Of a DNA stretch of 64,000 nucleotides, positions 54,484 to 62,389 are shown one piece after another (within the stretch, counting starts at the first letter, position 1; each line of letters starts with the position of its first letter). Source of the DNA: Sphingobacterium bovisgrunnientis (lineage in GTDB: Bacteria; Bacteroidota; Bacteroidia; Sphingobacteriales; Sphingobacteriaceae); the NCBI RefSeq assembly GCF_009829085.1, contig NZ_WUQY01000012.1, positions 33,183 through 97,182 on the forward strand, read 5' to 3'. A program made the translations under genes and the position numbers. The notes beneath the pieces were generated by a model. It was given only the letters and a program-made list of their open reading frames with translations, was not told the origin of the DNA and searched no databases.

Positions 54484-55899
54484 TTATTTCTTAGATCCCG
54501 GAGGACATATAAACGTTGTTTTTAACCGATTCACTTCTTTTCCTTCAGATAATATCTGCACGGAGGTCTTAGTCTTGTATGTCTCTATTTTGTCCTTATT
54601 CGCAATCAAAAAGAAAGAAAGCTTAGCCGTTCCATCTTTTGCTAGGGAATCGATTTTATTAACTAATTGCAATTCATAATTCGGATCAGAAGCTTTCATT
54701 TCAAAAGGAATAGTTTGTCCACTTTTATTTATCAATTCAATGGTATACAAATTGCTAACTCTACCATCTGGCATGGTTTGGTAGGTACTACCCGTAGCAC
54801 GTAATAATGAACCGTCGATTGGAGCTCTGTTGAATATCAAATAAAAAAACACAATGGATAAAATCACCAAAACAGAAGTATATAAGATAGGGCGAACTGG
54901 ACTTTTCTTAAAATCCTTTTTCCCTTCAACTTCACCTAATGAATAAAAACCGATAAGTCGTGTAGGCTTTCCAATTTTATCCATCACAGCATCACAAGCA
55001 TCCACGCAAGCAGTACAATTCACACATTCGAGCTGTACTCCGTTTCGAATATCGATTCCAGTAGGACAAACATGTACACATAATCCACAATCTACACAGT
55101 CGCCGAGTTTAGTTTCTTGTTGTTTAGTTAGTTTGCCTCTTGGCTCACCTCGCTCTGCATTGTAGGCTACAGACATACTTTGATCATCCAGCAAAACACC
55201 TTGAAATCTTCCGTATGGACATATTGTAGTACATACAATTTCTCTTACGTGTGCAAATACGAAGTAAAAAAGAGCTGTAAAAATTACAATGGCAGTAAAT
55301 CCACCTAAATGTTGATCTATCGGATCGGATATGATTTTCAGAAGTTCATCAACACCGATGATATAGGCTAAAAAGATATTGGATATAAAACAAGAAATAA
55401 GAATAAATACCGTGTGCTTTAGAAGTTTCTTCCAAGCTCTCGCATCAGTATTTGGCCCTTCATTAAGCTTTTTCTGTTGCGTCCAGTCGCCTTCGATGAG
55501 ATATTCAATTCTTCGAAATATTAACTCCATGAAAATGGTTTGTGGACAAGTCCAACCACACCATACACGACCATACACTGCCGTAAAAAGTACAATTCCG
55601 ACTAAAATAATCAGCGATCCAAAAACAAAAATATGCAGATCTTGTGGAAAGAACATATTTCCAAAGATGGAAAACTTACGTTCTACAATGTTAAACATCA
55701 AGAATGGATTGCCATTCAACTTGATGAATGGAGCTGCAAATAGAAACAGTAACAAACTATAACCAACCCATTGCCTGTACACATACAATTTTCCAGAAGG
55801 CTTTTTGGCGTAAATCCATTTTCGCTTCTTTTCTTTTGACGGTAAGACCGGACCTTCGTTATTGTTCACCACTGCTTCCATTTTGCTCACTTTACTCAC
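54484..55899 (-). CDS. ccoG: CcoG polyferredoxin, oxidase assembly factor
   Basis: A 471-residue membrane Fe-S protein needed for copper delivery to cbb3 oxidase. Four to five helices; CGWTCPQTIFMELIFRRIEY; the 4Fe-4S motifs CVDCGLCVHVCPTGIDI and CVNCTACVDACDAVM; then an Ig-like periplasmic domain (about 370-470). The start could be the Met at codon 7. Upstream ccoP ends 25 bp away. Confidence 0.94.
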   Translation of the reverse strand: MSKVSKMEAVVNNNEGPVLPSKEKKRKWIYAKKPSGKLYVYRQWVGYSLLLFLFAAPFIKLNGNPFLMFNIVERKFSIFGNMFFPQDLHIFVFGSLIILVGIVLFTAVYGRVWCGWTCPQTIFMELIFRRIEYLIEGDWTQQKKLNEGPNTDARAWKKLLKHTVFILISCFISNIFLAYIIGVDELLKIISDPIDQHLGGFTAIVIFTALFYFVFAHVREIVCTTICPYGRFQGVLLDDQSMSVAYNAERGEPRGKLTKQQETKLGDCVDCGLCVHVCPTGIDIRNGVQLECVNCTACVDACDAVMDKIGKPTRLIGFYSLGEVEGKKDFKKSPVRPILYTSVLVILSIVFFYLIFNRAPIDGSLLRATGSTYQTMPDGRVSNLYTIELINKSGQTIPFEMKASDPNYELQLVNKIDSLAKDGTAKLSFFLIANKDKIETYKTKTSVQILSEGKEVNRLKTTFICPPGSKK

Positions 55900-55924
55900 T
55901 TAATAATTAAACACAATATTTTAC

Positions 55925-56800
55925 TTACTGCTCACCTGCTTCTTCCACATTTTCAGAAGCATACTTCTCTACGGCAGTACCCTCTGCAGCTTTTTGATTA
56001 GCAGGATTACTATCTCTCAATGTTATGATATAACTTGATACTTCAGCAATTTGGCCAGGCGTTAATGTTTGTTCCCAAGGAACCATACCTTTTTCTGGAA
56101 TACCATATTTCACAGTTTTGAAAATATCTTTTATTTCTCCACCATGAAGCCAAGATCTGTCTGTAAGATTTGGTCCAATTGTACCTTCACCGTTCGCCCC
56201 ATGACATGCCGCACAATTGGCAGTGTAAATAGCTTTACCCGCTGGAGCTAATGCAGCATTAAACTCTACAGAACTTTCGTCTACTAAATTTGCTGCTTGC
56301 GCTAAATACTCTTGTTTTGCTTTTTCGGCCATAGCCACCTCGTGCAAGTACTCTTGATCTTGGTTCATTCCCCATCCAAATACATGGTAAACTAGAAGAT
56401 AAATCAAGCCAAAAACTATTGTACCATAGAACAAAGTATTAAACCATATAGGCACAGGATTGTCAAGTTCCTGAATACCATCGTATTCGTGGTCGATCGT
56501 TATATCCTTTTCTTCTTCGATAGGTCTTACTCCCATCAATTTACGCCAAGTTGCTAGATTTCTTATTTTGCGTTCGGCAGCCTTAGCTCGCTTTTCCTCT
56601 GCTTCGCGTTTTACAACATCGGGCATTGTGACATTTAAGATAGACTTCATCGCTTTATTTATTACTAATGCAGCAAATAATAATGCGATCATCACGATGA
56701 TCAGTGTAATAATTAAAATATCATTATATAAATTGACTGTCCCAAGTTTCCATTGTGATACTTCAGCAATTGCTTCAGTACCATTTATCATTTCATTCAT
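55925..56800 (-). CDS. ccoP: Cytochrome cbb3 oxidase subunit CcoP
   Basis: Mono-heme c subunit of the oxidase, about 291 residues from the Met at 56800 (MNEMINGTEA), chosen because an upstream Met at 56851 would overlap ccoQ. Two N-terminal helices, a FixP_N segment (YDGIQELDNPVPIWFNTLFY), then a cytochrome c domain with one CAACH site near 202-206 and distal Met in GMVPW. Proteobacterial CcoP usually has two hemes; the single-heme form is usual in Bacteroidetes. Acidic C-terminus. Confidence 0.93.
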   Translation of the reverse strand: MNEMINGTEAIAEVSQWKLGTVNLYNDILIITLIIVMIALLFAALVINKAMKSILNVTMPDVVKREAEEKRAKAAERKIRNLATWRKLMGVRPIEEEKDITIDHEYDGIQELDNPVPIWFNTLFYGTIVFGLIYLLVYHVFGWGMNQDQEYLHEVAMAEKAKQEYLAQAANLVDESSVEFNAALAPAGKAIYTANCAACHGANGEGTIGPNLTDRSWLHGGEIKDIFKTVKYGIPEKGMVPWEQTLTPGQIAEVSSYIITLRDSNPANQKAAEGTAVEKYASENVEEAGEQ

Positions 56801-56804
56801 ACTA

Positions 56805-56996
56805 CTAATTTCTATCAGATAAATAATCAGACTTTGGCTCAGATTCATCAAAAGGAATCTCCTTCATGTATTGGATGTGATCCTTTTTCATGAAGAATAA
56901 CATCAAACCCACCACCACAAAGAATATGAGGAATATCCATAGCGAAGTCATCAAATAAATTTCATCGCCTTGTAAATTTGTTATTTGCTTAAACAT
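56805..56996 (-). CDS. ccoQ: CcoQ-like small subunit
   Basis: A 63-residue single-helix protein (helix at about 18-38: LWIFLIFFVVVGLMLFF) with an acidic tail (FDESEPKSDY). Position between ccoNO and ccoP and the general shape match CcoQ-type stabilising subunits. Sequence conservation is low, as usual for this family. Confidence 0.75.
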   Translation of the reverse strand: MFKQITNLQGDEIYLMTSLWIFLIFFVVVGLMLFFMKKDHIQYMKEIPFDESEPKSDYLSDRN

Positions 56997-57014
56997 AATA
57001 CCTTCGTTTAATGA

Positions 57015-59132
57015 TTATTTATCTGTTGTAGTTGCTTTAATATCTGTCCCTAAGCGTTGCAAGTAGGCAATTAGCGCAATAATCTCGCGATCAGATTTAA
57101 CATCCACTTGATTTTTAGCTAAATCAGCAACAATAACATCCGCTTGACTCATTGCATCTTGCACTGCATTATTAACTTGCTCATCCGTATAAGGAACGCC
57201 TAATGTTTGCATAGCTTTCATTTTAGCTACCAGATCAGAATTATCAAGTTCTTGCTCAATCATCCAAGGATAAGCAGGCATGATACTTCCTGGAGATGTA
57301 ATCGTCGGATCCAACATGTGGTCAAAGTGCCACTTGTTAGGATACTTGCCACCGATTCGGTGCAAATCTGGTCCAGTACGTTTTGATCCCCATAAGAATG
57401 GTCTGTCATACACAAATTCACCTGCTTTAGAATATTCGCCGTAGCGAGCTGTTTCCGAACGGAAAGGACGAATCGTTTGCGAGTGACAATTCACACAGCC
57501 TTCCTTGATATACAAATCACGACCTTGTAATTCTAATGCGGTATAAGGTTGTACGCTTGCAATAGTTGGCACATTGCTCTGAATTGTGAATGTTGGAATC
57601 ATCTCTACAATACCACCAATCAAGATTGCGATCAATGCAAGAACCATAAATAATATAGGCTTACGTTCCAATCTACGGTGTACAGAGCGCTCATTTGCTA
57701 CTAGAGGTTCTAATGCTGGAGCTTCGGCAGCTTCATTCGCAACCAATTTTCCTTTTTTCATGGTTTTTGCCAAGTTATACGTCATTAGAATTGCACCTGC
57801 CAAATACATTGCGCCACCAATAGCACGCATCATATGCATAGGCAAAATTTCTAATGTAGTAGCTAAGAAGTTAGGGTATTTCAATACACCTTCTGGTGTG
57901 AACTCTTTCCACATCAAACCTTGAACTACTGCTGCCCAATACATCGGAATGGCATAGAACAAAATACCTAACGTACCAATCCAGAAGTGAATATTAGCCA
58001 ATTTCTTAGAATACAATTCTGTTTTGTAAATACGTGGCAATAACCAGTATAGAACCGCGAACGTCATAAAACCATTCCAGCCCAATGCGCCAACGTGTAC
58101 GTGAGCTACGATCCAGTCTGTGAAGTGCGCAATCGCATTCACTTGTTTTAGCGATAACATTGGTCCTTCGAATGTAGCCATTCCATAACATGTCAAGGCT
58201 ACAACCATAAATTTTAATACTGGCTCTACACGTACTTTGTCCCAAGCGCCTCGTAATGTCAACAAACCATTGATCATACCTCCCCAAGATGGCGCGATCA
58301 ACATAATCGAGAACACAACACCCAAGGATTGCACCCAAGATGGCAATGACGTGTATAATAAATGGTGTGGACCAGCCCAGATATAGATAAATATCAATGA
58401 CCAGAAGTGTAGAATACTAAGTTTGTAGGAATAAACGGGACGATTCGCCATCTTTGGTAAGAAATAGTACATCATACCCAAGAATGGAGTTGTCAAGAAG
58501 AAAGCTACCGCATTATGTCCATACCACCATTGTACTAGAGCATCTTGCACACCCGAATACACATAATAACTTTTCCAAAAACTTACTGGTAGCTGGATGG
58601 AATTCACAATATGCAATACTGCAACGGTCACAAACGTAGCAATGTAAAACCACACAGCTACATACATATGACGCTCTCTACGTTTGATAATAGTACCAAA
58701 CATATTTATCCCAAACACGACCCAAATTAACGTAATACCTAAGTCGATAGGCCATTCCATTTCGGCATACTCATGCGATGAGGTGTAGCCTAGCGGCAAT
58801 GTAATAGCGGATGCAACAATAATTAATTGCCATCCCCAAAAGTGTATTTTACTCAATACATCACTAAACATACGCGCTTTTAATACACGCTGCATGGAGT
58901 AATACACCCCCATAAAAATAGCATTACCCACAAAAGCAAAAATTACCGCATTAGTGTGTACAGGACGAACACGACCGAATGTGGTATACTGGGTCATAAA
59001 ATTCAACTCGGGCCAAATCAATTGGCAAGCTACCAGCAAGCCGATAGACATACCTACGATACCCCAAATTATAGTCGCAATACCGAAATTGCGTACTATC
59101 CTGTTGTCGTAACTAAACTGCTCTAGATGCAT
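57015..59132 (-). CDS. ccoNO: Fused CcoN-CcoO, catalytic core of cbb3 oxidase
   Basis: A 705-residue fusion of the heme-copper subunit I (about 1-480) and the mono-heme CcoO (about 500-705). CcoN part: heme ligands and copper site in VHTNAVIFAF, YGHNAVAFFLT, WAGPHHLLYTS and HFTDWIVAHVHVGALGWNG. CcoO part: CVNCHSQ heme c site near 559 and the distal MPAYPWM. The fusion is normal in Bacteroidetes. It is the first gene of ccoNO-ccoQ-ccoP-ccoG-ccoH-safE. Upstream are three TGTCAT repeats and a dyad (see below). ccoI and ccoS, often upstream, are not here. Confidence 0.95.
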   Translation of the reverse strand: MHLEQFSYDNRIVRNFGIATIIWGIVGMSIGLLVACQLIWPELNFMTQYTTFGRVRPVHTNAVIFAFVGNAIFMGVYYSMQRVLKARMFSDVLSKIHFWGWQLIIVASAITLPLGYTSSHEYAEMEWPIDLGITLIWVVFGINMFGTIIKRRERHMYVAVWFYIATFVTVAVLHIVNSIQLPVSFWKSYYVYSGVQDALVQWWYGHNAVAFFLTTPFLGMMYYFLPKMANRPVYSYKLSILHFWSLIFIYIWAGPHHLLYTSLPSWVQSLGVVFSIMLIAPSWGGMINGLLTLRGAWDKVRVEPVLKFMVVALTCYGMATFEGPMLSLKQVNAIAHFTDWIVAHVHVGALGWNGFMTFAVLYWLLPRIYKTELYSKKLANIHFWIGTLGILFYAIPMYWAAVVQGLMWKEFTPEGVLKYPNFLATTLEILPMHMMRAIGGAMYLAGAILMTYNLAKTMKKGKLVANEAAEAPALEPLVANERSVHRRLERKPILFMVLALIAILIGGIVEMIPTFTIQSNVPTIASVQPYTALELQGRDLYIKEGCVNCHSQTIRPFRSETARYGEYSKAGEFVYDRPFLWGSKRTGPDLHRIGGKYPNKWHFDHMLDPTITSPGSIMPAYPWMIEQELDNSDLVAKMKAMQTLGVPYTDEQVNNAVQDAMSQADVIVADLAKNQVDVKSDREIIALIAYLQRLGTDIKATTTDK

Positions 59133-59165
59133 TACTTTATCATTTTGTTTTATGCCGTAAAAGTA

Positions 59166-59193
59166 ATGACAGTTTGATGACAGCCTAATGACA
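59166..59193 (-). promoter_or_regulatory. Triple TGTCAT direct repeat (Pho-box-like) before ccoNO
   Basis: On the ccoNO strand TGTCAT occurs three times at an exact 11-bp period (59193-59188, 59182-59177, 59171-59166), twice preceded by C. This is the layout of the PhoB box (CTGTCAT-N4-CTGTCAT). It ends 33 bp before the ATG, where it would replace or overlap a -33 element. A TACTTTTA lies just downstream as a poor -7 candidate. Confidence 0.5.
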
Positions 59194-59209
59194 CAACTTG
59201 GTATTAAAA

Positions 59210-59223
59210 GTGACTCTCGTCAC
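59210..59223. promoter_or_regulatory. Dyad GTGAC-N4-GTCAC before ccoNO
   Basis: A perfect 5-bp inverted repeat spaced by four bases, about 78 bp upstream of the ccoNO start. The geometry is that of CRP/FNR-family sites, though the half-site differs from TTGAT. A regulator of this family would fit an oxygen-controlled oxidase. Confidence 0.4.
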
Positions 59224-59238
59224 ATAACCAAAAACAAC

Positions 59239-59267
59239 AAAAGGCTTGAAAAATTCCAAGCCTTTTA
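59239..59267 (-). terminator. Terminator of the lytic transglycosylase gene
   Basis: AAAAGGCTTGG / CAAGCCTTTT stem with an AATTTTT loop, followed on the minus strand by GTTGTTTTTGG. Lies between the transglycosylase gene and the ccoNO control region. Confidence 0.7.
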
Positions 59268-59289
59268 GTATATATCTGATTAAAGAAAT

Positions 59290-60042
59290 TTAAATATTAT
59301 ACCCGTATTTATCAGGATTCTCAATCACCTCTTTTACAGAGATAATTTTATAGACATAAGAACCAGTCTCATTGTTCAATCTTAATTTATAATAGTCATC
59401 TTTCTTTTGTCTACGAATAGAAGCTTTCAGACTACCTCCACCAACATTGTAGGCAGCTGCGACAAGTGTCCAATCACCAAATTGATCATACAAATCTTTG
59501 ATATAACGTGCAGCTGCGTGTGTAGATTTCTCAAAATCCTTACGCTCATCTACTTTTCCATTAACCTTCAGTCCGTATAGTCGAGCTGTAGCTGGCATAA
59601 ATTGCCAATAACCTCCAGCACCTTTGTGCGAACTCACTTGTGGATTCAACCCACTTTCTACAATTGGGATATACTTAAAATCTTCAGGGATTCCATAAGA
59701 TTCAAGGATTTTAGCAATCTTGGGCAAATATTTATCTGCTTTGTTATGCATCTCATGAGACCGAACTTTCTTAAAAGAAAATTTCGCGAGATACTTGCCT
59801 AATTTGCTCTTCACAGATACGTCCTCAGTAGGAACATTCTCATCTGCGAAAGTAAGAGAATTATAATATTCTCTCGTTTTGTTGGCTGGTGAATTTATCT
59901 CCTCCTTAAGCCTAGCGGCGTGATCCAACATTATCTTTTTATAAGGGTTTTCATAAGAAATTCCCTGGGGGCTTGATTGCAATTTCGACAACACCATTAT
60001 CGAAAAAATTGCTGTAATACACATTACTCTTTTTTTAATCAT
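59290..60042 (-). CDS. SLT-domain lytic transglycosylase (MltD-like)
   Basis: Cleaves peptidoglycan glycan strands. The 250-residue protein has a signal-anchor (about 5-22), a variable segment, and the goose-lysozyme-like SLT domain at about 100-240. Catalytic Glu129 in PIVESGLNP, GAGGYWQFMPATARLYGL near 141, and VAAAYNVGGGSLKASIRR near 202 are intact. No LysM repeats are present, unlike E. coli MltD. It has its own promoter (60113-60144) and terminator. Confidence 0.92.
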   Translation of the reverse strand: MIKKRVMCITAIFSIMVLSKLQSSPQGISYENPYKKIMLDHAARLKEEINSPANKTREYYNSLTFADENVPTEDVSVKSKLGKYLAKFSFKKVRSHEMHNKADKYLPKIAKILESYGIPEDFKYIPIVESGLNPQVSSHKGAGGYWQFMPATARLYGLKVNGKVDERKDFEKSTHAAARYIKDLYDQFGDWTLVAAAYNVGGGSLKASIRRQKKDDYYKLRLNNETGSYVYKIISVKEVIENPDKYGYNI

Positions 60043-60112
60043 TCAGTTCCTTAATGCTACCTATCCACGATACTAACATCGATCAAAAATAGCTTGGTCC
60101 ATTTATGCTGCG

Positions 60113-60144
60113 CCAAAGGTACAAACTATTAAGCTATAAAACAA
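60113..60144 (-). promoter_or_regulatory. Consensus promoter for the transglycosylase gene
   Basis: On the minus strand TTTG (60144-60141), a 20-bp spacer and TACCTTTG (60120-60113) match the consensus fully. Leader of about 65 nt to the ATG. Confidence 0.7.
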
Positions 60145-60252
60145 ACAGTTACACAAGCGCGAGTTTTATGGAATTGCAAAAACAGCCCCTTAAGCCCATA
60201 GCATGCAGTATTTTGAGAATTAAAAAAAACTTAATTAATTGATTATTTTATG

Positions 60253-60260
60253 TAACTTTG
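60253..60260 (+). promoter_or_regulatory. -7 element TAACTTTG for the pseudouridine synthase
   Basis: Fits TAnnTTTG, 23 bp before the chosen ATG at 60284, which supports that start over the in-frame Met at 60239 upstream of it. Confidence 0.5.
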
Positions 60261-60283
60261 TACTCTATTTTTATATAAAAATT

Positions 60284-61786
60284 ATGCCATTCAAAAGTCA
60301 AAGGAACAGTCGCGAGGACAACTCCAGAAAAAGTAAAAGCAACTCAGAAAGCTTTAGATCGAAAGATAATTCTAACAAAAAATTCGGAGCTAAATCCGAT
60401 AGTTACGGAAAATCTTCTTTCAGCAAAGACAGAAAAGACGATAATAAATCTTTCGGTAAATCACCTTTTTCAAAATTCAGTAAAGACGACAAAAAATCAT
60501 TCGGTCGTCCGTCATTTGGAAAATCAAATGATAGAGATGACAACAAATCATACGGTAAATCATTTGGTAAAGAAAGCGGAAGTGATAGAAAATCTTTCGA
60601 CAGAAAGCCTTTCGGTAAATCATTTGATAAAGAAGGTGGAAACGATAGAAAATCTTTCGACAGAAAGCCTTTTGGTAAATCATTTGATAAAGAAGGTGGA
60701 AGCGATAGAAAATCTTTCGACAGAAAGCCTTTCGGTAAATCATTTGATAAAGAAGGCGGAAGCGATAGAAAATCTTTCGACAGAAAGCCTTTCGGTAAAT
60801 CATTTGATAAAGAGGGTGGAAGTGATAGAAAATCTTTCGACAGAAAACCTTTCGGTAAATCATTTGATAAAGAGGGTGGAAGTGATAGAAAATCTTTCGA
60901 CAGAAAACCTTTCGGTAAATCTTTCGAGAAGGAAGGGTATTCTAAAAACAGAAGACCCGAGCCAACTTCCGAATACCAAGAACAACGCGAAAAGAACGAT
61001 TTCAAGTATTCTGCGAATAGAAAATTTAGACCTGCTAACAAGCCTGCAAATAAAGAAGCAGAAGATGACGGCTTAATTCGTTTGAATAGATATATTTCCA
61101 ATGCAGGTATTTGCTCTCGCCGTAAAGCGGATGAGTTAATCGCAGCTGGCGTAGTATCTGTGAATGGAGAACCTGTTACGTCACTAGGTACTAAAGTAGA
61201 TCCAGCAAAAGATGAAATTCGTTACAATAACGAGCGTCTTAAGCGTGAGAAAATGGTTTATGTATTATTAAATAAACCAAAAGATTATATCACTACAACT
61301 GATGATCCACAAGAACGTCGTACAGTAATGCAATTAGTTGCTAAAGCAACAAAAGAACGCATATACCCTGTTGGTCGTCTTGATAGAAATACCACTGGTT
61401 TATTATTGATGACTAACGATGGTAATTTAGCTGAAAAATTATCGCATCCGCGTAATAATGTGACTAAAATGTACCAAGTTGAGTTAAACAAAAATTTAGT
61501 GCAAGGTGACTTCAACAAAATACAAGTAGGTATTGAATTGGAAGATGGTGTTATCAAACCAGACGATTTGAGTTATGTTGCAGGTGCATCCAAACGTGAA
61601 GTAGGTATTCAGATCCACTCGGGAAAGAATCGTGTCGTAAGACGTATCTTCGAATCATTGGGTTATGAAGTTGTAAAACTAGATCGAGTTGTCTATGCTA
61701 ATTTGACGAAAAAAGATTTACCTCGTGGACGTTGGAGATATTTAGAAGAAAGAGAATTGATTCAATTAAAACACTTTGTAAAATAA
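60284..61786 (+). CDS. RluB/RsuA-family pseudouridine synthase with repeat extension
   Basis: A 500-residue rRNA pseudouridine synthase. The first ~260 residues are a low-complexity, Lys/Ser/Asp/Arg/Phe-rich extension, including six near-identical 20-residue repeats (about 101-217). The enzyme follows: S4 RNA-binding domain from about 263 (RLNRYISNAGICSRRKADEL), the catalytic Asp367 in GRLDRNTTGLLL, and the C-terminal core (GKNRVVRRIFESLGYEVVKL). RluB modifies 23S U2605 in E. coli; the specific site here is inferred. The start at 60284 is chosen because the -7 element lies after the upstream Met. The extension is probably disordered and RNA-binding. Confidence 0.92.
   Translation: MPFKSQRNSREDNSRKSKSNSESFRSKDNSNKKFGAKSDSYGKSSFSKDRKDDNKSFGKSPFSKFSKDDKKSFGRPSFGKSNDRDDNKSYGKSFGKESGSDRKSFDRKPFGKSFDKEGGNDRKSFDRKPFGKSFDKEGGSDRKSFDRKPFGKSFDKEGGSDRKSFDRKPFGKSFDKEGGSDRKSFDRKPFGKSFDKEGGSDRKSFDRKPFGKSFEKEGYSKNRRPEPTSEYQEQREKNDFKYSANRKFRPANKPANKEAEDDGLIRLNRYISNAGICSRRKADELIAAGVVSVNGEPVTSLGTKVDPAKDEIRYNNERLKREKMVYVLLNKPKDYITTTDDPQERRTVMQLVAKATKERIYPVGRLDRNTTGLLLMTNDGNLAEKLSHPRNNVTKMYQVELNKNLVQGDFNKIQVGIELEDGVIKPDDLSYVAGASKREVGIQIHSGKNRVVRRIFESLGYEVVKLDRVVYANLTKKDLPRGRWRYLEERELIQLKHFVK
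60584..60936 (+). repeat. 60-bp in-frame tandem repeat, six copies
   Basis: Units begin at 60584, 60644, 60704, 60764, 60824 and 60884, each starting GATAGAAAATCTTTCGACAG. They encode DRKSFDRKPFGKSFDKEGGS-type 20-mers; the last copy is partial. Differences are mostly silent (ggt/ggc, aag/aaa, ttc/ttt). The repeat keeps several frames open on both strands, which explains the long spurious frames there. Confidence 0.95.
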
Positions 61787-61790
61787 TAAG

Positions 61791-61820
61791 TAAAGTCTCG
61801 AAACAAAAATCGAGACTTTA
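61791..61820 (+). terminator. Terminator of the pseudouridine synthase gene
   Basis: TAAAGTCTCG / CGAGACTTTA stem with a 10-nt A-rich loop, then TTCTTTTT. Confidence 0.8.
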
Positions 61821-61887
61821 TTCTTTTTAGCATTTTACTATTACGAACAAAGATTTGTATTTTTATCATTTAAAAGATTTAATAAAC

Positions 61888-62358
61888 ATGACAGACCCTA
61901 AATCGTTAACATCTGTAGCTGAATTTCATAAAACCTTTCAGCATCCTATATTAGACAGCCCACAAATTCCTTCTGAATCAAGATGCAAACTTCGTGTTTC
62001 TTTGATTGCTGAAGAATTAAAAGAATTAGAAGAAGCTATTCAAGCAAATGATATTGTAGAGATCGCGGATGCTTTATGTGACATTCAATATGTCTTGTCT
62101 GGTGCGGTATTAGAATTTGGATTAGGTGACAAATTCAATGCCTTATTCGAAGAAGTACAACGTTCGAATATGAGCAAAGCTTGCAAATCTGTTGAAGAAG
62201 CCGAAGCGACAATCAAACATTACAAAGAAGAAAAAGGTGTTGATTCGTATTATAAGGAAGTAGATGGCTTATATTTGGTTTTCCGTGAAGGAGACAATAA
62301 GACGTTGAAATCAATCAACTACTCTCCTGCTGATTTGAAATCAATCGTAGAGCAATAA
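61888..62358 (+). CDS. MazG-like NTP pyrophosphohydrolase
   Basis: All-alpha NTP-PPase-type protein of 156 residues; start at 61888 (MTDPKSLTSVAEFHKTF), not the upstream 61855 Met. The metal-binding pattern is visible as EELKELEEA near 41-49 and EIADALCDIQYVL near 57-69. SKACKSVEEAEATIKHYKEEKG follows. The family hydrolyses (d)NTPs or related nucleotides to monophosphate and pyrophosphate; the substrate is not known. Similar proteins are also found in phages, but nothing else here is phage-like. Confidence 0.85.
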   Translation: MTDPKSLTSVAEFHKTFQHPILDSPQIPSESRCKLRVSLIAEELKELEEAIQANDIVEIADALCDIQYVLSGAVLEFGLGDKFNALFEEVQRSNMSKACKSVEEAEATIKHYKEEKGVDSYYKEVDGLYLVFREGDNKTLKSINYSPADLKSIVEQ

Positions 62359-62388
62359 AAAAAGCGACTTAAAGTCGCATTTTTTTAT
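62357..62388. terminator. Bidirectional terminator
   Basis: GCGACTT / AAGTCGC stem with A-runs before and T-runs after, between the convergent MazG-like and radical SAM genes. Confidence 0.85.
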
Positions 62389-62389
62389 C

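Noticed and set aside
59210..59223. Canonical FNR box
   Set aside because: The half-site GTGAC is not TTGAT; only the dyad geometry fits, so it is listed as a CRP/FNR-type candidate instead.
60584..60936. Possible CRISPR array
   Set aside because: Units are 60 bp with no unique spacers, lie inside a coding frame and vary mostly at silent positions.
60403..61101. Long minus-strand open frame (232 codons) over the repeat region
   Set aside because: It is the mirror of the 60-bp tandem repeat, whose length is a multiple of three and keeps several frames open. The translation is a monotonous LPPSLSNDLPKGFL-type repeat with no promoter or family match.
61888..62358. MazG-like gene as a sign of prophage
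   Set aside because: Homologues occur in phages, but no integrase, capsid or lysis gene is near and flanks are core genes.
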